Origin: CAYVUV01 sp964455095 | Lineage (GTDB): Bacteria > Desulfobacterota > Binatia > HRBIN30 > CADEER01 | DNA: 13,750 nt | Direction: 5' to 3' | Assembly: GCA_964455095.1 (NCBI GenBank) | Contig: CAYVUV010000390.1 | Location: 1 to 13,750, forward strand | Shown: in pieces, positions 1-5,813 of the stretch | Layout of the letters: each line of letters begins with the position of its first letter | Numbering within the stretch: position 1 is the stretch's first letter | Notes under the pieces: model-generated | What the model was told of the DNA's origin: nothing | The model's input: the letters and a program-made list of their open reading frames with translations, nothing else | The model's database searches: none | Program-made: the position numbers and the translations under genes

Positions 1-1
1 G

Positions 2-172
2 GCCTTGCTGAAGGGCAAGGGCGCCGGATTGCCGGACGTGACGCTGCCGATCGCGCCGCTGGATCTGCCGGTGATCGCGCAGCTGCGCAACAACTCCTCG
101 GGGATCTGTTGGGGTGCGAGCTTCGCGGCGCCGATCAAGAACGACGCGGGGCAGTTCAAGGGCAAGAACTAA
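2..172 (+). CDS. C-terminal end of a probable exported protein (5' end outside window)
   Basis: Only the last 56 codons and the TAA stop are present; the gene begins upstream of the window. The visible protein has a Gly/Lys-rich start, a proline-rich stretch, then a Cys-Trp-Gly-Ala-Ser-Phe core and a short Lys/Gly-rich tail. It aligns along its length with the last ~55 residues of the beta-helix protein at 5814-7970, which ends with the same core, similar spacing and a basic tail. This suggests a shared C-terminal module attached to different exported proteins. The function of the module is unknown to me, and the identity of the rest of this protein cannot be told. An inverted repeat follows the stop by about 20 bases and may end transcription. 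Confidence 0.75.
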   Translation, partial: ALLKGKGAGLPDVTLPIAPLDLPVIAQLRNNSSGICWGASFAAPIKNDAGQFKGKN

Positions 173-191
173 GGCCGCGCTCGGAAACGGA

Positions 192-259
192 AACCACGGA
201 TAGACGCGGATGAACGCGGATGGAGACCCGTCTGTGTCTATCCGCGTCCATCCGCGGTT
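192..259. repeat. Intergenic inverted repeat, family 1 (CCACGGAT type), copy 1
   Basis: Left arm 192-213 and right arm 238-259 are imperfectly complementary over 22 bases, with about four mismatches. The arms are built from short units of the type CGGATGAACG / CGGATAGACG. The same family occurs at 4832-4935. It lies between the end of a + strand gene and the end of the minus-strand block, so its transcript would fold into a hairpin in either direction and could act as a bidirectional terminator. That role is inferred. No gene is seen between 173 and 271. Confidence 0.8.
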
Positions 260-271
260 CTGATATTTCTC

Positions 272-459
272 TCAGGGCGACCGCGCCGCCTCGCCGAACG
301 GTTTGATCATGTACGTCGTACTGGCGCGGGCGGCGAGCTTGCCGGCGGCCCAGATGTCGACCTCGGTGTAAGCGCTGCGGCGGCTGTGGCGGAGGACGAA
401 GGCTGTGGCTGTGACCAGTCCGGGTGGGATCGGCTCGAGATAGTTGATCTTCATCTCGG
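272..459 (-). pseudogene. Truncated second copy of the 3' end of the PaaI-type thioesterase gene
   Basis: Bases 271-459 match 3431-3619, the 3' end of the intact thioesterase gene, with about 16 differences in 189 bases (roughly 91-92% identity) and no gaps. The stop codon is kept at 272-274. The piece keeps an open frame of 60 codons from an internal ATG at 452-454, differing from the intact protein at six residues. It lacks the whole N-terminal half, including the HGG active-site segment, so it cannot form a working hotdog enzyme. It follows the stop of the 982-residue lipoprotein gene (474-476) by about 14 bases. It is most likely the leftover of a duplication or insertion at the thioesterase gene end. 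Translation from the internal ATG is possible but unsupported by any visible ribosome binding site. Confidence 0.85.
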
Positions 460-473
460 TGACGAAGCGTCAT

Positions 474-3422
474 CTACGCCTCCTCCGCCGCCTTCCACTC
501 GACCACAATCGGCACGCGTTCCGGCAGCGTTTCCGGTGTCACGCCGAGCAGCATGGCGACCAGGTTGCGGGCGCCGTTCTCCTCGAAGCCGCCGACGTCG
601 ACGATGGCCTGAACGATGCTGTCGATGCCGAGGTCGCCGGTCAGGCGGGGTGTCGCCCCGACTTTGTCCTGGCGCAATACCGCGTCGAAAATCTTCACCG
701 AAGTCAGCAGCACGCCCTGGTTGGCGATCGGCACCTGCGCGTCGGTGGGGACGCTCTGGAAAACCGCTTCACCGGCCGTCAGCCCAACCTCGAGCCAGAG
801 CCCCTTCTGGATGTGGCCGCTGCCGTCGATGTCGAATCCGATCGCGCCGTTGCCTGTGGCGGTCGGACCGAAGACGACGGCCGGGATGAGCGGCTCGACG
901 ATCGATACCGCCAGCGGCTGGAGCACGACCGCCTGCGCCGCGCTGCGATACTCGGCGGCGAGCACGGCAATCTCGGTTTCGTCGCGGAACACCTCGCCGC
1001 CCTCCTCGCCGGTCAACACGAGGTGATAGGAGCCTGGCGCCGTGTACGAGTGCGCGCTGTTGCCGGGACCGTCGAGCGGCAGCACGGTGCCGTCGCCGAA
1101 GGCGAGCGAAAGATCGCTGAGCGTCGCGCCGCGCACCTGTACCGCCAGCGTCTCTCCCGGCGCCAGCAGGGCGTCGCCGACGTTTAAGCGCGCCGTCTGA
1201 CCGGCACCGGCCAGCGCCGCCTCGGCCAGATCGTCGATGCGCGTGTAGTAGGGGACGTGATGCGCGCGGTTGAGGTAACGGTAGTCGTAGATGGACCAAT
1301 TGTCGTCCTCGCTGCCGTCCGCCCCGCCGGCGATCGAACGGGATAGCGGCCGATAGCGATAGTCCGCCTCGCGCCGCGCGACGAGCGCGCGCGCCGTTTC
1401 CGTCGACTGGCGGGCGGCGGCGAGAAGGTCGAACGCCTGTCCCTCGCGCTCCGCGTCGCCGGCCAGACGCGCCTGGCGGAAGGTGACCACGGCCCCGTAC
1501 GCCTGACGCTGGTGCTGCAGGCGCAGCGCGTTCGCCTCGATGCCGTCGCGAATCTCGCGGAAGAACGGAGCGCCCGCCGGGTTGATCTCGCCCGCCAGCG
1601 CGCCGAGCCGGGTGACGATCGCTGCGTAGTCCGCCGCCGAGCGCTCCAGCGCCGGCGCGATGCGGTTCTGCCAGTCCTGCACCTCGGATTCGTCCCAGGT
1701 CAGGATCACCACCGGCTGCGGCGGCAGCGGATGGAACTCGATGCCGATCGCGTCCGCCGCTTCGGTCTCGTCGTCGCTGCCGACGTAATACCGCAGGATA
1801 TCGCGGTCGAAGAGGTCGCGCCGCTCGATGGCGATGACGTCCTCGATCGCCTGCCGCACATCGGCGCCGCGCGGACCGAGCGCCGCCGTGATGTCGTCGA
1901 GGCAGTCGGTCCAGCGGTAGTCGACGTCCGCCGCCATGCGGAACGAGCAGTATTCATTCTGCCAGTAGCCCCATTCCTGGCCGGTGCCGAACAGGCGATG
2001 ACCTTCCAGTCCGCCGGCCAGCATGTGCTTGATGCCCTGGATGTCGCGGTCGCGCGCTTCGATCGTGATCGGCAGGTAGAGCGGCACCGGGATGTCGAAG
2101 GTCAGCCACCAGGCGGATTCGGGAAAGTACCAGATCGCGCGCTTCTGGTAGTTGGCCTCCATCAGGTCGTACAGGTAGTGGAAGTCGTCGTTGCCGTAGA
2201 CCGGGGCCGGGTCGAACAGGTTGTAAAACATCAGCGGGTGAAACTGCAGACCCATGTTGTCGGGGGCGAACTGGCCGAGGGTGTTGTAGTTCACCCCGTA
2301 GATCGGCGTCGGGTCGGTGTGCGTGCCGTGCACCTGATCGAGCAAGGTGACGTCGGGGTAGTTCTGCGCGAAGTAGTTGGCGGTGAAGGTGAGCAGGCGG
2401 ACTACCAGGTCGTCGGGCATACCGGTGAACTCGGTCACCTGGTGGTTGACGGTAAACAGCTGCGGGCGCGGCTGCCGCTGCATGATCGCATCGATCGCTG
2501 CTGCCACCTGTTCCTCGTCGCTGCGCGGATCGTCCGGGTTGATGACGCCGGAGCCACCCTGCTGCGCGGCCCAGTAACGCAACCCCGATTGCACCAGGAA
2601 GCCGCGCCGGTAGCCATAGTCCGACAGCTCGCCGTCGCAGGCACCGCCCATCCCGGCGCTGGAGAGATTCTTGATCTGCCAGTCGATGTAGCGCCGCGCC
2701 TCGCCGAGCTGCGCCGGCTGACAGAGGGTGAAAGCGTCCCCGAGCTCGAGCGGATGAGTCAGGTGCAGGGTCGCCGTGCGCCAGCGAATCGACGGCAGGC
2801 GGTCGACGGAGAACGGCGCGGCGGGCCAGTGCGTGGCGCGCGGAACGTACTCCTCCTCGGGGTGGAAGAAGCGCACGCCGATGCCGTGCAGGAACTCGTA
2901 GGCGGCGTACTGGCGGCCGAGCAGGCCGCCGCCCGAGAGCTCGACCAGCGTTCCGGCGCCCGCCGCTCCGCTGCAGCGCTGCTCGCGGATGCGGAAGCGC
3001 TGCTCCTCGTGCCCGCTGCCGCCGAGCGCAGGAGCGAAGACGACGATGCTGCGGCCCGGCGTGCACGCCGCTGCGTCGCCGCCGAGCAGGGAGACCTCGC
3101 GTCCCATCATCTCCAAATACCTGCGCACATCCGCTGCCGCCCACTGCACCGCCTCCGGAGCGTCCGCCGCGACCCGCACTTCGAACGGCGCCTCGACGAA
3201 ATCAGCGATCGGGGTCGCGGTCGGCGTCGCGGCGACGGCGGTCGGAGTCGCCGCGGGCTCAGTCGGTGAGGCCGTCGCGGCGGCGGAGCGCGTCGGCGTG
3301 TACAAGGCGATCGTCGCGGTCGGTGTCGGCACCGCCGGCCTGTCGCCGTCGTCGCCGCAACCCGCAAGAACCGCGACCGCCAGTGTCAGTACCATCCGGC
3401 CGGCCAGTGTCGTCAGGCGCAT
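474..3422 (-). CDS. Large secreted lipoprotein, glycosidase-like N-domain plus PKD-like domain
   Basis: This 982-residue protein opens with a lipoprotein signal ending in a lipobox, with Cys22 as the expected lipidation site. A Pro/Thr/Ala-rich linker (about 31-72) follows. Residues ~78-196 look like the small alpha/beta domain that precedes the catalytic barrel in GH20/GH67 enzymes and DUF4838-type proteins: a paired-Ala helix with RYLEMMG, then a GRQYAAYEFLHGIGVRFFHP segment. Residues ~205-560 form a large Trp/Tyr/His-rich domain that could be the catalytic part; Glu435 (WYFPESAWW) and Glu483 (QEWGYW) are candidate acidic residues, by inference only. A helical stretch (~590-690) and a PKD-like domain (~740-815, FGDG, then HSYTAPGSYHLVLT) follow; the last ~165 residues are unrecognised. 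The ATG is preceded by GAGGGGGG, which begins in the thioesterase stop region 9 nt upstream, so the two genes are probably co-transcribed. A polysaccharide-acting cell-surface enzyme is likely, substrate unknown. A sequence-repeat pair flanks the gene. Confidence 0.8.
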   Translation of the reverse strand: MRLTTLAGRMVLTLAVAVLAGCGDDGDRPAVPTPTATIALYTPTRSAAATASPTEPAATPTAVAATPTATPIADFVEAPFEVRVAADAPEAVQWAAADVRRYLEMMGREVSLLGGDAAACTPGRSIVVFAPALGGSGHEEQRFRIREQRCSGAAGAGTLVELSGGGLLGRQYAAYEFLHGIGVRFFHPEEEYVPRATHWPAAPFSVDRLPSIRWRTATLHLTHPLELGDAFTLCQPAQLGEARRYIDWQIKNLSSAGMGGACDGELSDYGYRRGFLVQSGLRYWAAQQGGSGVINPDDPRSDEEQVAAAIDAIMQRQPRPQLFTVNHQVTEFTGMPDDLVVRLLTFTANYFAQNYPDVTLLDQVHGTHTDPTPIYGVNYNTLGQFAPDNMGLQFHPLMFYNLFDPAPVYGNDDFHYLYDLMEANYQKRAIWYFPESAWWLTFDIPVPLYLPITIEARDRDIQGIKHMLAGGLEGHRLFGTGQEWGYWQNEYCSFRMAADVDYRWTDCLDDITAALGPRGADVRQAIEDVIAIERRDLFDRDILRYYVGSDDETEAADAIGIEFHPLPPQPVVILTWDESEVQDWQNRIAPALERSAADYAAIVTRLGALAGEINPAGAPFFREIRDGIEANALRLQHQRQAYGAVVTFRQARLAGDAEREGQAFDLLAAARQSTETARALVARREADYRYRPLSRSIAGGADGSEDDNWSIYDYRYLNRAHHVPYYTRIDDLAEAALAGAGQTARLNVGDALLAPGETLAVQVRGATLSDLSLAFGDGTVLPLDGPGNSAHSYTAPGSYHLVLTGEEGGEVFRDETEIAVLAAEYRSAAQAVVLQPLAVSIVEPLIPAVVFGPTATGNGAIGFDIDGSGHIQKGLWLEVGLTAGEAVFQSVPTDAQVPIANQGVLLTSVKIFDAVLRQDKVGATPRLTGDLGIDSIVQAIVDVGGFEENGARNLVAMLLGVTPETLPERVPIVVEWKAAEEA

Positions 3423-3430
3423 CGTCCCCC

Positions 3431-3619
3431 CTCAGCGCGACCGCACGGCCTCGGCGAGCGGTTTGATCATGTACGTCGTGCTGGCGCGGGCGGCGAGCTT
3501 GCCGGCGGCCCAGATGTCGACCTCGGCGTAGGCACTCCGTCGGCTGTGGCGGAGGACGAAGGCTTCGGCCGTGACCAGTCCGGGTGGGATCGGCTCGAGG
3601 TAGTTGATCTTCATCTCGA
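3431..3619. repeat. Direct repeat partner of 271-459 (thioesterase 3' end)
   Basis: This segment is the 3' end of the intact thioesterase gene and matches 271-459 in the same orientation at a constant offset of 3160 bases. Runs of 20-40 identical bases alternate with small clusters of substitutions. Similarity stops abruptly at the codon pair after the internal ATG on one side and a base beyond the stop codon on the other. The two copies bracket 2,971 bases that contain only the 982-residue lipoprotein gene. Confidence 0.88.
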
Positions 3620-3947
3620 TGGTCAGCAGGGCGTTGCCGGGTCCGTAGATGGAGATCAGCGAGGCGGCGACCGCCGTGTCGGCGAGCCCGAAGCTGGCGC
3701 CGCCGTGCATGATGCCGGCCGGGTTGCTGAGCTCGGTGCGGTTCTCGACTTCGAGCCGCGAGTAGCCGCGCCGCACGTCGGTGACGCGAAAACCGAGGTA
3801 ACCGGGAAAAAACGGGTTGTTGTTGTTGAACGTGTCGAGAATGGCCTGGCGCATGGCGGGATCCAGATCTGCATACTCGCGCCCGCGCCCGCCGCTGCCC
3901 GGTGCTCCTGTCTCTTCATCCATGCCGCAGTCATACAGGGATGGCAT
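3432..3947 (-). CDS. PaaI-family hotdog-fold acyl-CoA thioesterase
   Basis: The product is a single-hotdog thioesterase expected to hydrolyse acyl- or aryl-CoA thioesters in the cytoplasm. The clearest signature is NPAGIMHGGASFGLADTAVA in mid-protein: the HGG turn followed by the start of the central hot-dog helix with its acidic residue, as in PaaI/YdiI-type enzymes. A LTIEMKINYLEPIPPG strand pair follows, also typical of the family. Start choice is uncertain: a TTG at 3959, an ATG at 3947 and an ATG at 3923 are in frame and none has a strong Shine-Dalgarno. I use 3947 (171 residues); 3923 gives a length nearer the family norm. Its 3' end is duplicated at 271-459, and the downstream lipoprotein gene begins 9 nt after its stop. 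It is divergent from the enoyl-CoA hydratase, about 100 nt away. Confidence 0.88.
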   Translation of the reverse strand: MPSLYDCGMDEETGAPGSGGRGREYADLDPAMRQAILDTFNNNNPFFPGYLGFRVTDVRRGYSRLEVENRTELSNPAGIMHGGASFGLADTAVAASLISIYGPGNALLTIEMKINYLEPIPPGLVTAEAFVLRHSRRSAYAEVDIWAAGKLAARASTTYMIKPLAEAVRSR

Positions 3948-4045
3948 CAACCGTTCCAAGAGGGGTGCGCCGCAGCCGGTCTTGTGAGGCGGCGGGAATA
4001 TCGGGTAAGCAGGTCGCCCGAGTCACTCAAGAGAAGGAGCACATC

Positions 4046-4825
4046 ATGGCGTACGAGTTCATCACCTACGAGAAGCGCGGTCGCATCGGCTTCATCACCA
4101 TCAACCGTCCGGCGGTGCGCAACGCGCTGCATCCGCCGGCGAACCTCGAGCTCTCGGCGGCGTTCGACGACTTTGCCGCCGATCCGGAGACCTGGGTGGC
4201 CGTGCTGACCGGCGCGGGCGACAAGTCGTTCTCGGCCGGCAACGATCTCAAATACAGCGCCGAGCACGGCATGGGCGCGATGACGATGGGCAACGGCGGC
4301 TTCGGCGGCATCACGGCGCGCTTCGATCTGTTCAAGCCGGTGATCGCCGCGGTCAACGGGCTGGCGCTCGGCGGCGGCTTCGAGATCGCGTTGGCCTGCG
4401 ACATCATCATCGCCGCCGACCACGCCCGCTTCGGGCTGCCCGAGCCGCGCGTCGGCCTTGCCGCCCTGGCTGGCGGCATGCAGCGCCTGCCGCAGTACAT
4501 CCCGCCCAAGATCGCCATGGGCTTGATGCTGACCGGCCGCCAGATGTCCGCTGCCGAGGCGCAAGGCCTCGGTCTGGTCAACGAAGTGGTCCCGGCGGCC
4601 GATCTGGCCGCGGCGGCCGAGCGTTGGGCCAACGAGATCCTCGAGTGCTCGCCGGTGTCCGTCCGCGCCACCAAGCAGGTGGCCTTGCAGAGTCAGGGCA
4701 TGCCGCTCGATGCGGGGATGAGCAAGTCCTACCCGCTGGTCAGCGCCCTGTTCGGCTCGGAAGACATGATGGAAGGCGTCATGGCCTTCGCGCAGAAGCG
4801 CAAGCCGGAGTGGAAGGGAAAGTAG
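4046..4825 (+). CDS. Enoyl-CoA hydratase/isomerase (crotonase family)
   Basis: This 259-residue protein has the full length and order of a crotonase-fold enzyme. It probably hydrates or isomerises an enoyl-CoA in fatty-acid or related acyl-CoA breakdown. The first oxyanion-hole segment is FSAGNDLKY. The second is GLALGGGFEIALACD, with Glu113 at the position of the first catalytic Glu of rat enoyl-CoA hydratase. GLPEPRVGL carries Glu133 at the second, with the usual 20-residue spacing. With both glutamates present, hydratase activity is plausible; the segment after Glu133 reads AALAGGMQRLP, a variant also seen in carnitinyl-CoA dehydratase-like members, so substrate is open. The ATG at 4046 is preceded by GAGAAGGAG at 4031-4039; the frame is open further upstream, but that extension does not resemble the family. 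It converges with the SDR gene on an inverted repeat. Confidence 0.93.
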   Translation: MAYEFITYEKRGRIGFITINRPAVRNALHPPANLELSAAFDDFAADPETWVAVLTGAGDKSFSAGNDLKYSAEHGMGAMTMGNGGFGGITARFDLFKPVIAAVNGLALGGGFEIALACDIIIAADHARFGLPEPRVGLAALAGGMQRLPQYIPPKIAMGLMLTGRQMSAAEAQGLGLVNEVVPAADLAAAAERWANEILECSPVSVRATKQVALQSQGMPLDAGMSKSYPLVSALFGSEDMMEGVMAFAQKRKPEWKGK

Positions 4826-4831
4826 AGAAGC

Positions 4832-4935
4832 GAACCACGGATGAACGCGGATAGACGCGGATAAGAGATGAGTTTCTGGATTCGGCTTTTTCTGTGGATC
4901 CGTATCCGTGTTCATCCGCGTCCATCCGTGGTCTC
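4832..4935. repeat. Intergenic inverted repeat, family 1 (CCACGGAT type), copy 2
   Basis: Left arm 4832-4863 and right arm 4903-4935 are complementary over about 32 bases with a few mismatches; the loop of about 39 bases contains a T-rich run. The arms use the same CGGATGAACG-like units as the copy at 192-259. It fills nearly all of the gap between the converging enoyl-CoA hydratase and SDR genes, beginning 7 bases after one stop and ending 7 bases before the other. It probably serves as a shared terminator for both, which is an inference from position and folding. Confidence 0.85.
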
Positions 4936-4941
4936 CTAGTC

Positions 4942-5730
4942 TTAGCGCTGTCGCGGTAGGCCGAGCCAGGCGCCGTAGCGGTCGAGCAGTGACGGCGCGA
5001 TGCCGTGCAGGGCGGCGATGAAGCGGACCGTACCCGGGATGTAAACGCGGCGCTGGCGGCGGGCGACGGCGCGCAGGACTTTCTGCACGACGGCGTCCGG
5101 TGGCAAGCGGCGGCCGCGGCGCAGGATCGGCGGGATGTCCGCCCGGTTGAGCAGCGGCGTGTCGATGAGCAGCGGGAAGACGACGGTGAGGCCGACGCCT
5201 GCACGTGCGAGCTCGGCGCGCACGCCGTCGGCGAATCCGACGACACCGAACTTGGCGGCCGAGTAGGCGGCCAGATACGGCCAGCCGTGCACCGCCGCGG
5301 TCGAGGCCAGGATCGCGATGCGACCGCTGGCGCGCTGGAGAGCGGGGAGGGCGGCGCGCACGGTGTTGACCGTGCCGAGCAGATCGATCTGTACCACACG
5401 GTCGAACGCCTCCGGCGCCTGATCGATCCACGCCCCGCCGCCGAGGACGGCGGCGCAACAGATCAGCAGGTCGATGCGGTGCGCCGAGGTGTCATCGTTC
5501 GCCAGGGCGCGGGCGAGCTGGGTGCGATCGCTGATGTCGACGACGGCGGTGACGACACGCACGCGATGGCCGCGCAGCTTGTCGGCGACGGCTTCGAGTC
5601 CGGCTCCGTCGACATCGAACAGCACCAGATTGGTGCCGCGCTCGGCGAGGGTCTCGGCGAAGCGACGTCCGATACCGCTGGCGGCCCCGGTGATCAGGGC
5701 GGTGGTGTCGATGGCCATGGCGCGCTTCAT
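4942..5730 (-). CDS. Short-chain dehydrogenase/reductase (classical SDR)
   Basis: This is an NAD(P)-dependent oxidoreductase with a Rossmann fold, 262 residues from the ATG at 5730. The cofactor-binding TGAASGIG motif is at residues 14-21, and an Asp at the end of the second strand (LVLFDVDGAG) suggests NAD preference. The catalytic Ser143, Tyr156 and Lys160 (AYSAAK) have the classical 13- and 4-residue spacing. Two things are unusual. The NNAG segment reads CCAAV, and the tetrad Asn, normally in a VNLxG context, is Asp116 (QIDLLG). The C-terminal part after ~205 is longer than the minimal SDR core and ends with a basic tail. Alternative starts are a GTG at 5745 and an ATG at 5718, the latter with a GAAGCG-like ribosome site. 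It is divergent from the beta-helix gene, 83 nt apart. The substrate is unknown. Confidence 0.9.
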   Translation of the reverse strand: MKRAMAIDTTALITGAASGIGRRFAETLAERGTNLVLFDVDGAGLEAVADKLRGHRVRVVTAVVDISDRTQLARALANDDTSAHRIDLLICCAAVLGGGAWIDQAPEAFDRVVQIDLLGTVNTVRAALPALQRASGRIAILASTAAVHGWPYLAAYSAAKFGVVGFADGVRAELARAGVGLTVVFPLLIDTPLLNRADIPPILRRGRRLPPDAVVQKVLRAVARRQRRVYIPGTVRFIAALHGIAPSLLDRYGAWLGLPRQR

Positions 5731-5776
5731 ACCGGACCGCCACACGGCGAGACAACGGAAGCCGCGCTTTCTCGCG

Positions 5777-5807
5777 TTGACAAGCGGCGGGGCCGGCCGG
5801 CTATATC
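5777..5807 (+). promoter_or_regulatory. Candidate sigma70-type promoter for the beta-helix protein gene
   Basis: A perfect TTGACA at 5777-5782 is followed, after 18-19 bases, by CTATAT/TATATC at 5801-5807. A start 6-7 bases past the -10 would fall at or next to the ATG at 5814, so the mRNA may have almost no leader. The spacer is one or two bases longer than ideal, and no good Shine-Dalgarno precedes the ATG. It lies in the 83-bp divergent gap with the SDR gene. Confidence 0.5.
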
Positions 5808-5813
5808 GAAGGC

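Noticed and set aside
192..259. Short CGGATGAACG units considered as a CRISPR-like or iteron array
   Set aside because: There are only a few units arranged as two complementary arms, with no unique spacers of even length, and no replication genes nearby.
1512..3269. 585-codon open frame on the + strand opposite the lipoprotein gene
   Set aside because: It lies wholly antisense to the lipoprotein gene, is Arg/Ala/Val-rich without recognisable motifs, and is explained by third-position GC bias leaving few stops.
3200..3335. Repetitive GTCGCGGTCGG-like DNA suggesting a repeat array
   Set aside because: It encodes the Pro/Thr/Ala linker of the lipoprotein; units vary in length and no spacers are present, so it is not a CRISPR or regulatory array.
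3902..4045. N-terminal extension of the enoyl-CoA hydratase frame
   Set aside because: The extension is Arg/Ser-rich and unlike the family, and a good Shine-Dalgarno at 4031-4039 supports the ATG at 4046.
3947..5458. 503-codon minus-strand open frame across the enoyl-CoA hydratase and SDR genes
   Set aside because: It runs through an intergenic inverted repeat and two genes with strong family motifs, so it is a shadow frame.
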